DNA from: Pseudomonas sp. PDNC002
GTDB taxonomy: Bacteria > Pseudomonadota > Gammaproteobacteria > Pseudomonadales > Pseudomonadaceae
NCBI RefSeq assembly: GCF_016919445.1
Contig: NZ_CP070356.1
Coordinates: forward strand, 1,371,501 to 1,435,500
Length of the DNA stretch: 64,000 bases
Direction: 5' to 3'
This document shows positions 1 to 11,488 of this stretch, piece after piece; position 1 is the stretch's first letter, and every line of letters starts with the position of its first letter. The notes under the pieces are model-generated. The model had not been told where the DNA came from, searched no databases, and worked only from the letters and a program-made list of their open reading frames with translations. The position numbers and the translations under genes were made by a program.

Positions 1-210
1 TGCCACAACCCCAGCGGCCTGGGCAACGCCGAAGCCGGCTTCCCGCACCTGGGTGGCCAGCACGCGGCCTACACCGCCAAGCAGCTGACCGCTTTCCGCG
101 AAGGCGAGCGCACCAACGACGGCGACGCCATGATCATGCGCAGCATCGCCGCCAAGCTGTCCAACAAGGACATCGCCGCGATCTCCAGCTACATCGAAGG
201 CCTGCACTAA
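1..210 (+). CDS. Cytochrome c4, C-terminal part (gene runs off the left edge)
   Basis: The reading frame is open from base 1 and ends in TAA at 210, giving the last 69 residues. It begins with Cys-His, the end of a CxxCH haem-binding motif, so the second haem site is just cut by the edge. Further on, the segment AMIMRSIAAKL carries the methionines typical of the axial-ligand region of dihaem cytochrome c4, and the chain ends SSYIEGLH. Cytochrome c4 is a periplasmic dihaem electron carrier feeding terminal oxidases. Its position directly upstream of dsbA is the usual Pseudomonas arrangement. The family call rests on a short fragment plus this context. Confidence 0.85.
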   Translation, partial: CHNPSGLGNAEAGFPHLGGQHAAYTAKQLTAFREGERTNDGDAMIMRSIAAKLSNKDIAAISSYIEGLH

Positions 211-240
211 GCAGCCGAACCGGCGGAAATCGACGGAATG

Positions 241-270
241 AAAAAAGGGTGGCTTCGGCTGCCCTTTTTT
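241..270 (+). terminator. Intrinsic terminator of the cytochrome c4 gene
   Basis: An A-run, a GC stem with a TTCG tetraloop (GGGTGGC-TTCG-GCTGCCC) and a T-run lie 31 bases after the stop codon. The A/T tracts extend the stem, so it could act in either direction. Confidence 0.85.
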
Positions 271-377
271 ATATCCGACGCCACTACAATGCTGGAACCG
301 TGTCTGGCCCCTCCGGTCAAACCGCTTCATCCCGCCGCGCCCGCGCTCGGCGGACCCGCTCAGCCAAGGAGTGAACC

Positions 378-1019
378 ATGCGTAACCTGATTTTCACCGC
401 CGCGCTTGCCTTCGCCGGCCTGTTCGCCCTCAACGCGAACGCTGCCGATTTCGAAGCTGGCAAGAACTACACCGAGCTGAGCCAGGCCGTGCCTGTTTCC
501 CAGCCGGGCAAGATCGAGGTGGTGGAGCTGTTCTGGTACGGTTGCCCGCATTGCTATGCCTTCGAACCCACCATCAATCCGTGGATTGAGAAGCTGCCGG
601 CCGACGTGCACTTCGTGCGTATCCCGGCCATGTTCGGCGGTCTGTGGAACATCCACGGCCAGCTGTTCCTGACCCTGGAATCCATGGGTGTCGAGACGAA
701 GGTCCACCACGCGATCTTCGAGAAGCTGCACAACAACCCGAAGGCGCTGACCACTCCGGAAGAAATGGCTGACTTCGTCGCCGAGCAGGGCGTCGACAAG
801 GACAAGTTCCTCAGCACCTTCAACTCGTTCGCCATCAAGGGCCAGATCGAGAAGGCCAAGAAACTGGCGATGTCCTATCAGATCAGCGGCGTGCCGACCC
901 TGGTGGTCAATGGCAAATACCGCTTCGACATCGGTTCGGCCGGCAGTCCGGAACAGGCGCTGCAGCTGGCTGACCAGCTGATCGCCAAGGAACGCGCCGA
1001 CGCCAAGGCTGCTCAGTAA
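378..1019 (+). CDS. dsbA: Thiol:disulfide interchange protein DsbA
   Basis: Periplasmic oxidase that introduces disulfide bonds into exported proteins. The 213-residue product has a signal peptide (about residues 1-22, ending NANA), a thioredoxin fold with the DsbA active site CPHC at residues 56-59 (context FWYGCPHCY), and the cis-proline loop GVPTLVV near residue 173. Length is normal for Pseudomonas DsbA. The start is supported by an AAGGAG ribosome site ten bases upstream. It lies between cytochrome c4 and an endonuclease/phosphatase-fold gene, the common Pseudomonas order; DsbA activity also matters for cytochrome c maturation and for assembly of envelope machines. Confidence 0.96.
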   Translation: MRNLIFTAALAFAGLFALNANAADFEAGKNYTELSQAVPVSQPGKIEVVELFWYGCPHCYAFEPTINPWIEKLPADVHFVRIPAMFGGLWNIHGQLFLTLESMGVETKVHHAIFEKLHNNPKALTTPEEMADFVAEQGVDKDKFLSTFNSFAIKGQIEKAKKLAMSYQISGVPTLVVNGKYRFDIGSAGSPEQALQLADQLIAKERADAKAAQ

Positions 1020-1031
1020 GGTCCGACGAGC

Positions 1032-1904
1032 ATGCTGCGCCGGCGGACTCGTGAACGTGTCGCGGAGGCCTGCAGTCCGCGGGTGAACACCGCCCACGGC
1101 GCCTCCACCGGTTTGCCCGAAGACGGCCGGCTGCGGCTGCTCAGCTTCAACATCCAGGTTGGCATCAGTACCGAACGGTACCGACACTACCTGACCCGCG
1201 GTTGGCAGCACCTGCTGCCCGCCGCCGGGCGCGCCAACAACCTGCAGCGCATCGGTGAACTGCTCGCCGACTACGACGTGGTCGCCCTGCAGGAAGCCGA
1301 TGGCGGGAGCATCCGCTCCGGCAATATCAACCAGGTCGAACACCTGGCCCAGCTCGGTGCCTTCCCCTACTGGTACCAGCAGCTCAACCGCAATCTCGGG
1401 CGCATCGCCCAGCACAGCAACGGCCTGCTCAGCCGCCTGCAACCCGCCGCCCTGGAAGACCATCCTCTGCCCGGCCCGCCCGGCCGCGGCGCGATCCTCA
1501 TGCGCTTCGGCGAAGGCAAGGACGCGCTTGCGGTGGTGATGATGCACCTGGCCCTCGGCGCCCGTACGCGGACCCGCCAGCTCGCCTATATCCGCGAGCT
1601 GCTGCAGGACTACCGCCACCATGTGCTGATGGGCGACATGAACACCCATGCCACCGACCTGCTGGAAAGCTCGCCCTTGCGCGACCTCCGGCTGATTGCC
1701 CCGCAGGTCGAGGCCACCTTCCCCAGCTGGCGCCCGCAGCGCTGCCTGGACCACATCCTGCTCAGCTCCGAGCTGGCGCTGGAACGCGTCAGTGTCCTCC
1801 CGCACCCGATTTCCGACCACCTGCCCGTGGCCGTGGAAATCCGCCTGCCGGATGCCCTGCGTTCGTCCTCGTCGCTCGCCTTGTGCGACGAGGCCCCTGA
1901 ATGA
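1032..1904 (+). CDS. Endonuclease/exonuclease/phosphatase-family protein
   Basis: The 290-residue protein has the metal-site motifs of the DNase I-like (EEP) fold in order: FNIQ near residue 40, LQEADGG (catalytic Glu), [15 protein letters not shown] (GDxN) and a C-terminal SDHLPV (Asp-His pair). There is no obvious signal peptide or membrane segment. The substrate could be nucleic acid, a phospholipid headgroup or an inositol phosphate; the sequence does not decide. It begins 12 bases after dsbA and overlaps the next gene by four bases (ATGA), so it is probably translated together with the downstream GGDEF protein. Confidence 0.85.
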   Translation: MLRRRTRERVAEACSPRVNTAHGASTGLPEDGRLRLLSFNIQVGISTERYRHYLTRGWQHLLPAAGRANNLQRIGELLADYDVVALQEADGGSIRSGNINQVEHLAQLGAFPYWYQQLNRNLGRIAQHSNGLLSRLQPAALEDHPLPGPPGRGAILMRFGEGKDALAVVMMHLALGARTRTRQLAYIRELLQDYRHHVLMGDMNTHATDLLESSPLRDLRLIAPQVEATFPSWRPQRCLDHILLSSELALERVSVLPHPISDHLPVAVEIRLPDALRSSSSLALCDEAPE

Positions 1905-3919
1905 GTCGCGACGACGACCAACGCTGGAAGCAGAAGTACCTGGACAGCCTCGAGCAGCAGGAAAAGCTCGAGCGGCGCTGGGACGCGCGGGTCGATCTGT
2001 TGCGCCGCGGGTTGGTGCGCAGCAGCCTCGCCGCCGAAGGCAGCGACAAGGCGGTGGACGCCTGCATGCAGGAGCTGCGTGAAGTCCTGCGGCGCGACGA
2101 GATGGACGCCGGCCTTGCGCGGCTCATCCCGCAGCTGGAGAAGGCCGTGCTCGACTCCGAGCAGCGCCGACAGCAACGCATCGAACAGAACATCGCCGCG
2201 CTCAGCCAGCTGTCCCAGCAACTGCTGGCCCTGGACGTGCCGGGCGAAGTGCGCAAGCCGCTCAAGCGCCTGGCCAAGGACATTCCCAGCCGCGCCAGTA
2301 CCTCGCGTGAGCTGCCGGCGCTGCTCAGTGAGCTGAGCCGCCTGCAGCGTGGGGTGCTGGAGCATTTCGGCAGCGCCGCTGCGGAACAGCGGCCCGGTTT
2401 CCTGCAACGGCTCTTCGGCGGTCGCGACAATGCGACCACGGAGCTCGGCCCGGCCTCTGTCACCGAGGTGCCGAGTGTGCAGGTCTCGGCTGGCGAAACG
2501 GCCGTGGCGGCACTGGCGTTGCCGGAACATCCGGCGCCTGCCGAACTCCAGCTGGCACCGGCGGTGAAATCCGAACCGGCGATGGAGTCCGCACCTGCGG
2601 TGGATGCGGTTGTGGCGCTGGCGGAAGCGATTGCCCCGCCGCATGCCGCGCCCGTGGTGATTGCGCAGGACAGCGCGCGGCAGCCGGGCGCTCAGACCGC
2701 GCCGACGATGATGGCCGAGTCCCTGTCGGCGTTGGCGCCAGTCGCCACGCCTGCCGCGAACAGCGATCCCGCTTTGCTCGATAGCCTGCCGGTGCCACCG
2801 GGCCTGTTCGGCACGCCGGAAGAGGCGCGCCAGGCCAACGATCCCTACGCGCTGCCGGCGCGTCCGGAGCCCGGGTACAGCGCGGTGGCGCCGCACATCG
2901 AGGCGAGCCTGCTGCACCTGCTGGACGAGATGCACCTGCCGCTCACCCACCAGCCGCAGGCCGAGGCGCTGCGCTCGCGCATCCACGGTAGCCTGAACTG
3001 GTACGAACTGGTGCCCGTGCTGGACGACCTGGCGGTGCTCGTTCTGTCGCTCAACGACAGCGGCCAGCGCGAATTCGAAGGCTACCTGCATCAGCTCAAC
3101 GCGCGCCTGGGAGCCTTCCTCGACGGCCTGCAAGCGGTGCACGAGAACCACGCCGGTTCCAGCTCCAGTGCCCGCGACCTCGACGACACCTTGCGCGAAC
3201 AGGTCAGCGGTCTGAAGGAGAGCGTGCTCGAGGCCACCGACCTGGAAGGCCTCAAGCGCAACGTGGAAAGCCGCCTGCAAGGGTTGGTGGGCACCATGGA
3301 CCGCTTCCGCGAGGAGCGCGAAGCCCGCGAGCGTGAAGTGGGCGAGCGCATCCAGTCGCTGATGACCCGCGTCTCCAGCATGGAGGAAGAAGCCCGCAGC
3401 TTCCAGGCGAACATCGAGGATCAGCGCCAGAAGGCCATGACCGATGCGCTGACCGGGCTGCCCAACCGCGCAGCGCTGAGCGAACGCCTGGAGCTGGAGG
3501 TGTCGCGCTGGCAGCGCTACGGCGGCGACCTGCTGCTGGCGGTGCTGGACGTCGATCACTTCAAGCGCATCAACGACGACTTCGGCCATCTGGCCGGCGA
3601 CAAGGTGCTGAAGATCATCGCCAACGAGCTGGCCAAGCGTGTGCGCAAGACCGATTTCATCGCCCGCTATGGCGGCGAGGAGTTCGTTGTCCTGCTGCCC
3701 GCCACACCGCTGGAAGGCGGGCAGCAATTGCTCGACGTCCTGCGCGGTGCCATCGAAGCCTGCCCGTTTCACTTCAAGGGCGAACGCCTGAGCATCACCT
3801 GCTCGGCGGGCCTGACGGCTTTCCGCGAAGGCGAGCGCGCCGAGACCGTCTTCGAGCGTGCCGACCAGGCGCTGTATCGTGCCAAGCGCGGTGGGCGCAA
3901 CCGTCTCGAAGTCGACTGA
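1901..3919 (+). CDS. Diguanylate cyclase with long N-terminal coiled-coil region (GGDEF)
   Basis: 672 residues. The C-terminal ~170 residues form a GGDEF domain with signature GGEEF at about 591-595. RKTD lies five residues before it, which is a complete RxxD inhibitory (I) site, so an active, product-inhibited cyclic-di-GMP synthase is expected. The N-terminal ~500 residues are soluble, rich in Gln/Glu/Leu heptads with an Ala/Pro-rich linker around 190-320; no membrane segment or recognised sensor domain is visible. It overlaps the preceding gene by four bases. The same neighbourhood in P. aeruginosa holds the cyclase I recall as DgcH (PA5487); orthology is inferred from order, not alignment. 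Confidence 0.93.
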   Translation: MSRDDDQRWKQKYLDSLEQQEKLERRWDARVDLLRRGLVRSSLAAEGSDKAVDACMQELREVLRRDEMDAGLARLIPQLEKAVLDSEQRRQQRIEQNIAALSQLSQQLLALDVPGEVRKPLKRLAKDIPSRASTSRELPALLSELSRLQRGVLEHFGSAAAEQRPGFLQRLFGGRDNATTELGPASVTEVPSVQVSAGETAVAALALPEHPAPAELQLAPAVKSEPAMESAPAVDAVVALAEAIAPPHAAPVVIAQDSARQPGAQTAPTMMAESLSALAPVATPAANSDPALLDSLPVPPGLFGTPEEARQANDPYALPARPEPGYSAVAPHIEASLLHLLDEMHLPLTHQPQAEALRSRIHGSLNWYELVPVLDDLAVLVLSLNDSGQREFEGYLHQLNARLGAFLDGLQAVHENHAGSSSSARDLDDTLREQVSGLKESVLEATDLEGLKRNVESRLQGLVGTMDRFREEREAREREVGERIQSLMTRVSSMEEEARSFQANIEDQRQKAMTDALTGLPNRAALSERLELEVSRWQRYGGDLLLAVLDVDHFKRINDDFGHLAGDKVLKIIANELAKRVRKTDFIARYGGEEFVVLLPATPLEGGQQLLDVLRGAIEACPFHFKGERLSITCSAGLTAFREGERAETVFERADQALYRAKRGGRNRLEVD

Positions 3920-3964
3920 TCGCGTTGCTCCTACAGGAAAACGCTTCCGTTCTGACCGGAAATT

Positions 3965-4020
3965 CTTGACGAACGAAAGCACATAGGTTTTGATTCGCAC
4001 AATTATCTTTCGAATCGAAA
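3965..4020 (+). promoter_or_regulatory. glmR promoter/operator candidate
   Basis: TTGACG at 3965-3970 resembles a -35 box. The stretch up to the start codon repeats CGAA/TTCG half-sites and ends in the palindrome TTTCGAATCGAAA (4008-4020), only 11 bases before glmR. DeoR-family proteins bind repeated TTTCG-like sites, so autoregulation by GlmR is a reasonable inference. Confidence 0.5.
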
Positions 4021-4031
4021 CTTAATCGTCC

Positions 4032-4802
4032 ATGTCGAAACGCAATACGCCGCAACGCCGCCACGACATCCTGGCGCTGCTCGCCGATCAGGGCGAGGTC
4101 AGCGTGGACGATCTTGCCCGCCGCTTCGCCACCTCCGAGGTGACCATCCGCAAGGACCTGGCCGCCCTGGAAGGCAACGGCCTGCTGCTGCGCCGCTACG
4201 GTGGCGCGGTGCCGATGCCCCATGAGCTGATTGCCGAGCCGAGCCAGCCGCTGTCGCGCTACAAGCAGGCCATCGGCAAGGCAGCCGCTGCCTGCATCCG
4301 TGAGCACGCGCGGATCATCATCGACAGCGGCAGCACCACCGCCGCGCTGATCCCGGAGCTGGGCCGCAAGCCCGGCCTGGTGGTGATGACCAACTCGCTG
4401 AGCGTCGCCAACGCCCTGCGCGAATTGGAGCGCGAGCCGGTGCTGCTGATGACCGGTGGCACCTGGGACCCGCACTCCGAGTCGTTCCAGGGGCAGGTGG
4501 CCGAACAGGTGCTGCGCTCCTACGATTTCGATCAGTTGTTCATCGGCGCAACCGGACTCGATCTGGCGCGCGGGACCACGACGTTCAACGAACTGCTGGG
4601 GCTGAGCCGGGTCATGGCCGAGGTCGCCCGCGAGGTGATCGTCATGGCCGAGGCTGACAAGCTGGGCCGGCGCATCCCCAACCTGGAACTGCCATGGAGC
4701 AGCGTCCAGACCCTCATTACCGACGAACGCCTGAGTGACGAGGCGTTCGACCTGATCCAGGCGCGTGGCGTGAAAGTGATCCGCGCCCGCTGCGAAGACT
4801 GA
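4032..4802 (+). CDS. glmR: DeoR-family transcriptional regulator GlmR
   Basis: 256 residues. An N-terminal DeoR helix-turn-helix ([20 protein letters not shown], about residues 18-40) is followed by a sugar-phosphate-sensing DeoR C-terminal domain ([10 protein letters not shown] near 100, IGATGLD near 180, ADKLGRR near 215). In Pseudomonas the DeoR gene next to glmS controls amino-sugar synthesis, presumably sensing glucosamine-6-phosphate or a related metabolite. glmS begins 14 bases after its stop, so the two form an operon. Palindromic TTCG/CGAA sites upstream may be its own operator. Confidence 0.88.
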   Translation: MSKRNTPQRRHDILALLADQGEVSVDDLARRFATSEVTIRKDLAALEGNGLLLRRYGGAVPMPHELIAEPSQPLSRYKQAIGKAAAACIREHARIIIDSGSTTAALIPELGRKPGLVVMTNSLSVANALRELEREPVLLMTGGTWDPHSESFQGQVAEQVLRSYDFDQLFIGATGLDLARGTTTFNELLGLSRVMAEVAREVIVMAEADKLGRRIPNLELPWSSVQTLITDERLSDEAFDLIQARGVKVIRARCED

Positions 4803-4816
4803 AGGAGAACACAGCC

Positions 4817-6652
<1,836 letters not shown>

Positions 6653-6670
6653 GCGCGCAGGCGCAACGAG

Positions 6671-6697
6671 AAAGGTCCCTTCGGGGGCCTTTTTTCG
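6671..6697 (+). terminator. Intrinsic terminator of glmR-glmS
   Basis: AAAGGTCCC-TTCG-GGGGCCTTT stem with a TTCG loop followed by a T-run, 19 bases after the glmS stop. Confidence 0.88.
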
Positions 6698-7158
6698 TTT
6701 CAGGGCGCGGGAATTCGGGAGTAGAGGCGAGGGGAAGATCAACATTCCCCCGGTGCCTGCACGTCCGGGGGTGTGGACGGGGCACCGAGGCCAGGCGGCT
6801 TGAGCCGCTACACGAGGGGAATGGAAATCGACCTTGTCTTGTGGACAAGGTCGGGCTCCTGCCCTGCGAGGGGTACCTGACAAGTCTCCCGCAGGGCCGG
6901 GAGCGGGCCAACGATAGAAGCTGGCTAGTGGCCGGTCAATCAGAAACGACAAACGCGCGTTCATCGTTGTCCGATATTCGAACCGAAAGCGGTGGTCGGA
7001 CCCGCGGATTTCGTTAGCCGGCTATCGGAGGTGTCTATACTGTTTCCGAATGTGTCGGCGAAAAATCCCGCCTTGGGATGGATTGCGCCGACTCGGGACG
7101 GCACAGGGATTTCCGTCCACCGAACCGGGACGTACGTTAAACCGACAAGAGAATCCCC
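6698..7158. other. Intergenic region with a cluster of stem-loops, no gene seen
   Basis: No convincing coding frame. At least four inverted repeats lie within ~155 bases: CCCCCGG/CCGGGGG (6747-6771), GCGGCT-TG-AGCCGC (6795-6808), the perfect 10-bp stem CGACCTTGTC/GACAAGGTCG (6829-6853) and GCCCTGCG/CGCAGGGC (6861-6897). This may be a structured RNA or a multi-part terminator region. The right half carries a possible promoter for the transporter at 7159. Confidence 0.5.
7014..7041 (+). promoter_or_regulatory. Possible sigma-70 promoter of the dicarboxylate transporter
   Basis: TATACT at 7036-7041 with TTAGCC 16 bases upstream. The -35 match is weak. No sigma-54 -24/-12 element was found here, although the P. 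aeruginosa homologue is reported to be RpoN-regulated. Confidence 0.35.
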
Positions 7159-8460
7159 ATGAACGCACCTGCACCGCAGTATTCCGCCCACGAGCGCCGC
7201 TCGCGCATCCTGGCCATCGTCGGCGCCTCGTCGGGCAATCTGGTGGAGTGGTTCGACTTCTACGTCTATGCCTTCACCGCGCTGTACTTCGCCCACGCCT
7301 TCTTCCCCTCGGACGACCCGACGGTACAACTGCTCAATACCGCCGGGGTATTCGCCGCGGGCTTCCTGATGCGCCCCATCGGCGGCTGGCTGTTCGGCCG
7401 CATCGCCGACAAGAAGGGTCGCAAGACCGCGATGATGATCTCGGTACTGATGATGTGCGGCGGCTCGCTGGCGATCGCGGTAATGCCGACCTACGCCACC
7501 ATTGGCGTCGCGGCGCCGGCGTTGCTGCTGATCGCCCGGCTGTTCCAGGGACTGTCCGTGGGTGGCGAGTACGGCACCAGCGCGACCTACATGAGCGAGG
7601 TAGCGCTCAAGGGGCAACGCGGTTTCTTCGCTTCGTTCCAGTACGTCACGCTGATCGGCGGCCAACTGCTCGCCGTGCTGGTGGTGGTGGTCCTGCAGCA
7701 ACTGCTGACCACCGATGAGCTGAAGGAATGGGGCTGGCGGATTCCCTTCGTGGTCGGCGCGATCACCGCGGTGATCGCCTTCTACCTGCGCCGTTCGCTG
7801 AACGAGACGGCCAAGGAAGCCAACCTCAACCGCAAGGAGTCCGGCACGCTCACCGAGCTGTTCGCCCACCACAAGCGCGCCTTCTTCACCGTGCTGGGCT
7901 TCACCGCTGGCGGTTCGCTGATCTTCTACACCTTCACCACCTACATGCAGAAATACCTGGTGAACACCGCCGGGATGGACGCCAAGGTCGCCAGCGGCGT
8001 GATGACCTTCGCGCTGTTCTGCTATATGTGCATGCAGCCGCTGTTCGGCGCGCTGTCCGACCGGATCGGCCGCAAGACCTCGATGCTCTGGTTCGGCGCG
8101 CTGGGCATGCTGTGTACCTGGCCGATCCTGGCGGCGCTGAAGACCGTCAGCAGTCCCTACGCGGCGTTCGGCCTGATCATCCTGGCGATGGCCATCGTCA
8201 GCCTGTACACCTCCATCAGCGGCCTGATCAAGGCGGAGATGTTCCCGCCACAGATCCGTGCCCTGGGCGTGGGCCTGTCCTACGCGGTGGGCAACGCGAT
8301 CTTCGGTGGCTCCGCCGAGTACGCTGCGCTGGGCCTGAAGAGCATCGGTATGGAGGACGTGTTCTACATCTATGTCTCGGTCATGTGCGGCGTGGCGCTG
8401 GTGGTCTGCCTGCTGCTGCCGGACCTGCGCAAGGTCAGCTACCTCAACGACGAGGACTGA
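7159..8460 (+). CDS. MFS transporter, metabolite:H+ symporter family (C5-dicarboxylate / alpha-ketoglutarate type)
   Basis: 433 residues with twelve predicted membrane segments. MFS loop motifs include [10 protein letters not shown] after helix 2 and DRIGRK after helix 8. The N-terminal [14 protein letters not shown] and [14 protein letters not shown] are hallmarks of the MHS subfamily (KgtP, ProP, ShiA). The closest match I recognise is the alpha-ketoglutarate/glutarate permease of Pseudomonas (PA5530-like), so import of a C5 dicarboxylate with protons is the best guess. It is transcribed alone, convergent with the drug-efflux type MFS gene 15 bases downstream. Confidence 0.85.
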   Translation: MNAPAPQYSAHERRSRILAIVGASSGNLVEWFDFYVYAFTALYFAHAFFPSDDPTVQLLNTAGVFAAGFLMRPIGGWLFGRIADKKGRKTAMMISVLMMCGGSLAIAVMPTYATIGVAAPALLLIARLFQGLSVGGEYGTSATYMSEVALKGQRGFFASFQYVTLIGGQLLAVLVVVVLQQLLTTDELKEWGWRIPFVVGAITAVIAFYLRRSLNETAKEANLNRKESGTLTELFAHHKRAFFTVLGFTAGGSLIFYTFTTYMQKYLVNTAGMDAKVASGVMTFALFCYMCMQPLFGALSDRIGRKTSMLWFGALGMLCTWPILAALKTVSSPYAAFGLIILAMAIVSLYTSISGLIKAEMFPPQIRALGVGLSYAVGNAIFGGSAEYAALGLKSIGMEDVFYIYVSVMCGVALVVCLLLPDLRKVSYLNDED

Positions 8461-8475
8461 CCCTGCGTTGAAGGG

Positions 8476-9948
8476 CTAGTCGTTGGCCCGGCCGCGCAGC
8501 GCGTGGTCGGGCAGCGACAGCCCGATCAGCAGTGCCAGGGCACCGAAGCCCGCGTTGATCAGGAACAGGTGGCCGAACACCCCGTCGAGCACGTGCCGCT
8601 GCTCCTCATGCCCTTCACCACTCAGGCTGGCCAGCAAGGCGCTGGCTGACAGACCGTGGCCGGCATCGCCTGCCAGCGGTTGCAGCATCGCCAGCAGCAG
8701 GGCCGACATCAGAGCGATCCCTACGGCGCCGCCGAGGGAGCGGAACAGCGTGATGTTGCTGGTCGCCACACCCAGGTGTTTCGTCTCGACCGCGCTCTGC
8801 GCCGCCACCAGGCTGGTGGGGAACTGCGTGCCGGCGGCGATGCCGGTGAGCAGCATGCAGATTCCCGAAAGGAAGTACGCGCTCGGCGGCGTCAGGGCCA
8901 GGCCCGCAATCGCCAGGGGCATCAGCAGCGCGCCACCGACGATCTGCGGCTTGTAGCGGCCTATGATGGCAGTCAGGCGGCCACAGCAGTACGCGCCAAT
9001 GGGCACGCCCATGGCCAGCGGCAGCAGGTGCAGGGCCGCGCTGTCGGCACCCGCGCCGGTCACCGACTGGAAGCGCAGCGGTACCAGCACCGATAGCGAG
9101 ATGACCTGGAAGCTGGCGAAGAAGCTGATCAGCCAGCTCAGTGTCGCCGCGCGAATACCGAACAGGTGCATCGGCACCAGCGGTTCCGGCGCGCGGCGTT
9201 CCTGCAGCACGAACAGCGCGATCAGCAGCAGTGCGGCGGCGAACAGCGCGAGCATCTTCGGATCGTTCCAGCGTGCGCCCTGGCCCACCTCGGTGATCGC
9301 CAGCAGCAGGCTTCCCAGGCCGGCGATCATCAGCATCGTGCCGAGGTAGTCGATCACCGGCTTGCGGCCCGGCACCGGCAATCCACGCAGGGTGCGGCGG
9401 GAAACGGCGAAGGCGACCAGGCCTACCGGCAGGTTGATCAGGAACACCCAGCGCCAGGACAGGTATTCGGTGAGCAGACCGCCCAGCACCGGGCCGGCGA
9501 TGCTCGCCACCGCGTACATGCTGCTGAAGTAGCCCTGGTAGCGGCCGCGTTCGCGTGGCGGAACGATGTCGCCGATGATCGCCTGGCTCACCGACATCAT
9601 GCCGCCGGCGCCGATGCCCTGCAGGACGCGGGCGATCACCAGTTGCTCCATGCTCTGGGCGGCGCCGCACAGCAGCGAGGCAGCGGTGAACAGGCCGATG
9701 GCGAACAGCATCAGCACGCGGCGCCCATAGAGGTCGCCGAGCTTGCCGTAGATCGGCATGGAGATGGTCATCGCCACCATGTAGCCGGAGATGACCCAGG
9801 CGAGCAGGTCGAAATTACCGAAGCCGGCGGAGATCGCCGGCAGGGAGACGGCGACGATGGTCTGGTCGAGCGCACCGAGGAAGATCGCCAGCATGAGTCC
9901 CACCAGCACGGTGCGGACCGCCGGACGCGGCTCGGAAAAGGTATTCAA
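8476..9948 (-). CDS. DHA2-family (EmrB/QacA type) multidrug MFS efflux transporter
   Basis: Fourteen-helix drug:H+ antiporter of about 490 residues. Motifs: LDQTIVAVSLPAIS in helix 1 (DHA2 motif), GRRVLML after helix 2, RVLQGIGAGGMM, and GPVLGGLLTEYLSWRWVF in helix 5 (antiporter motif C). I place the start at a TTG (9946-9948) because an AAGGGGG ribosome site sits six bases before it. A longer ATG frame from 10035 would add 29 non-conserved residues. Convergent with the upstream MHS transporter. Substrates cannot be predicted. Confidence 0.85.
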   Translation of the reverse strand: MNTFSEPRPAVRTVLVGLMLAIFLGALDQTIVAVSLPAISAGFGNFDLLAWVISGYMVAMTISMPIYGKLGDLYGRRVLMLFAIGLFTAASLLCGAAQSMEQLVIARVLQGIGAGGMMSVSQAIIGDIVPPRERGRYQGYFSSMYAVASIAGPVLGGLLTEYLSWRWVFLINLPVGLVAFAVSRRTLRGLPVPGRKPVIDYLGTMLMIAGLGSLLLAITEVGQGARWNDPKMLALFAAALLLIALFVLQERRAPEPLVPMHLFGIRAATLSWLISFFASFQVISLSVLVPLRFQSVTGAGADSAALHLLPLAMGVPIGAYCCGRLTAIIGRYKPQIVGGALLMPLAIAGLALTPPSAYFLSGICMLLTGIAAGTQFPTSLVAAQSAVETKHLGVATSNITLFRSLGGAVGIALMSALLLAMLQPLAGDAGHGLSASALLASLSGEGHEEQRHVLDGVFGHLFLINAGFGALALLIGLSLPDHALRGRAND

Positions 9949-10300
9949 GACGGCCCCCTTCACTTCAGAGGTCCTCCGGTCGGAATGCGCGCGGAGGGAG
10001 CCACAGTGTAGTGCAATGGAGCCATGGACTGTCATGCCGACGTCATCGTTGCCGGGTAGTAAAGGCTCTATCTCAGGCCTGGAAACGATTGCTGGCGAAT
10101 CGGCTGCTACGCTTGCGTAGCGAACTATCCTTCCGTTGCGGTGCAGGGTTTTTTGGAACGCATTTCACCCGGATGCACTCCACTGCAAAGGAGTCGGCAC
10201 GTGGTCGGTGCCCCGATAGTTTTTTGGCGGGCCAGGCCATAGGGGAAGACTATGGATGAGCTGGTCTATAGTTTTTCAGCCCTGTGACCAGGAGGTATGC
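9949..10300. other. Divergent intergenic region with an orphan terminator-like hairpin
   Basis: Lies between the divergent drug transporter and the cyclopropane-synthase-like gene. It contains the hairpin GCTACG-CTTG-CGTAGC (10106-10121). A second hairpin followed by six T's lies at 10194-10225 on the + strand, although no + strand gene precedes it. No open frame looks like a gene. A small RNA or a leader attenuator is possible. Confidence 0.4.
10266..10272 (+). promoter_or_regulatory. Candidate -10 element (CTATAGT) of the cyclopropane-synthase gene
   Basis: CTATAGT resembles the extended -10 preferred by RpoS (CTATACT). It sits 29 bases before the ATG, and cyclopropane synthases are commonly stationary-phase regulated. 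No clear -35 is visible. Confidence 0.35.
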
Positions 10301-11485
10301 ATGAACGCCAATCTGCCCTCTGAGTTGCTGTCCCTGCAGTTGCCGCTGCGTATCCGCATCGGCGAGGCCCAGGCATTCGACCTGGGGCCGGATCCGCAGG
10401 TAACTCTCGTTGTTCGCGATCCCGCGCTGCTGACCGAGATCACCCATCCCAGCCTCGATGTGCTGGGGCGGGCCTATGTCGAGAAGCGCATGGACATCGA
10501 AGGTCCCATTGGCGAGGTGATCGCCATGGCCGATGCGCTGAGCACAGCGCTGGGCGACGAGGATGACCCTGGCGACTACGTTCGCGAGAGCCACGACAAG
10601 GTGACCGACGCCGAGGCCATCCACTACCACTACGACCTCTCCAATGACTTCTACCAGCTTTGGCTCGATCCGGAGATGGTGTATTCCTGCGCCTACTACG
10701 AGAGCGGCACCGAGGATCTTGCGACCGCCCAGTTGGCGAAGCTGCGCCACTTGTGCCGCAAGCTGCGCCTGAAGGCCGGCGAGAAGCTGCTCGATGTCGG
10801 CTGCGGCTGGGGCGGCCTTGCGCGATTGGCGGCGCGGGAGTTCGGCGTCGAGGTACACGGCATCACCCTCAGCGAGGAGCAGCTCAAGCTCGGCCGCGAG
10901 CGGGTCAAGGCAGATGGCCTGGAAGGCAAGGTGACGCTGGAGCTGCTGGATTACCGCGACCTGCCGCGCGATGGCCGCTATGACAAGGTGGTCAGCGTCG
11001 GCATGTTCGAGCACGTCGGCCACGCCAACCTGGGGCTGTATTTCCAGCAGCTGTATGACGCGGTGCGCCCGGGCGGACTGGTCATGAACCATGGCATCAC
11101 CTCGAGCAACACCGATGGCCGTCCGGTCGGACGAGGCGCTGGCGATTTCATCGATCGCTACGTCTTCCCTCACGGCGAGCTGCCGCACCTGTCGCTGGCC
11201 GTGGCGCGGATGAGTGAGGCGGGCCTGGAAGTGGTGGACGTCGAAGGCCTGCGCCTGCACTACGCACGTACCCTGGATTTCTGGAGCACCAACCTCGAAG
11301 CGAAACTCGCCGAAGCGGCCAGGCTGGTACCCGAAGAGGCGTTGCGTATCTGGCGTCTGTACCTGGCTGGCTGCGCCTATGGCTTCAAGAAGGGCTGGAT
11401 CAACCTGCACCAGATACTGGCCAGCAAACCCCACGCCGATGGCAGCCAGGAATTGCCCTGGAACCGAGGCGACATCTACGCCTGA
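10301..11485 (+). CDS. Cyclopropane-fatty-acyl-phospholipid synthase family methyltransferase
   Basis: 394 residues from the ATG at 10301, chosen because AGGAGG lies five bases upstream; an ATG at 10256 without a ribosome site would add 15 residues. The SAM-binding motif LLDVGCGWGGLA is near residue 165. The family segment YHYDLSNDFYQLWLD, the following MVYSCAYYE, and VSVGMFEHVG and YVFPHGELPHLS are all present. The enzyme would add a methylene bridge from S-adenosylmethionine to unsaturated acyl chains of membrane phospholipids, typically on entry to stationary phase. It is a single gene with a possible RpoS-type -10 element upstream. Confidence 0.9.
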   Translation: MNANLPSELLSLQLPLRIRIGEAQAFDLGPDPQVTLVVRDPALLTEITHPSLDVLGRAYVEKRMDIEGPIGEVIAMADALSTALGDEDDPGDYVRESHDKVTDAEAIHYHYDLSNDFYQLWLDPEMVYSCAYYESGTEDLATAQLAKLRHLCRKLRLKAGEKLLDVGCGWGGLARLAAREFGVEVHGITLSEEQLKLGRERVKADGLEGKVTLELLDYRDLPRDGRYDKVVSVGMFEHVGHANLGLYFQQLYDAVRPGGLVMNHGITSSNTDGRPVGRGAGDFIDRYVFPHGELPHLSLAVARMSEAGLEVVDVEGLRLHYARTLDFWSTNLEAKLAEAARLVPEEALRIWRLYLAGCAYGFKKGWINLHQILASKPHADGSQELPWNRGDIYA

Positions 11486-11488
11486 TCG

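Noticed and set aside
6720-6900. RsmY/RsmZ-like RNA because of several GGA triplets after glmS
   Set aside because: The number of GGA triplets is only modestly above chance for this GC content and they are not consistently in hairpin loops.
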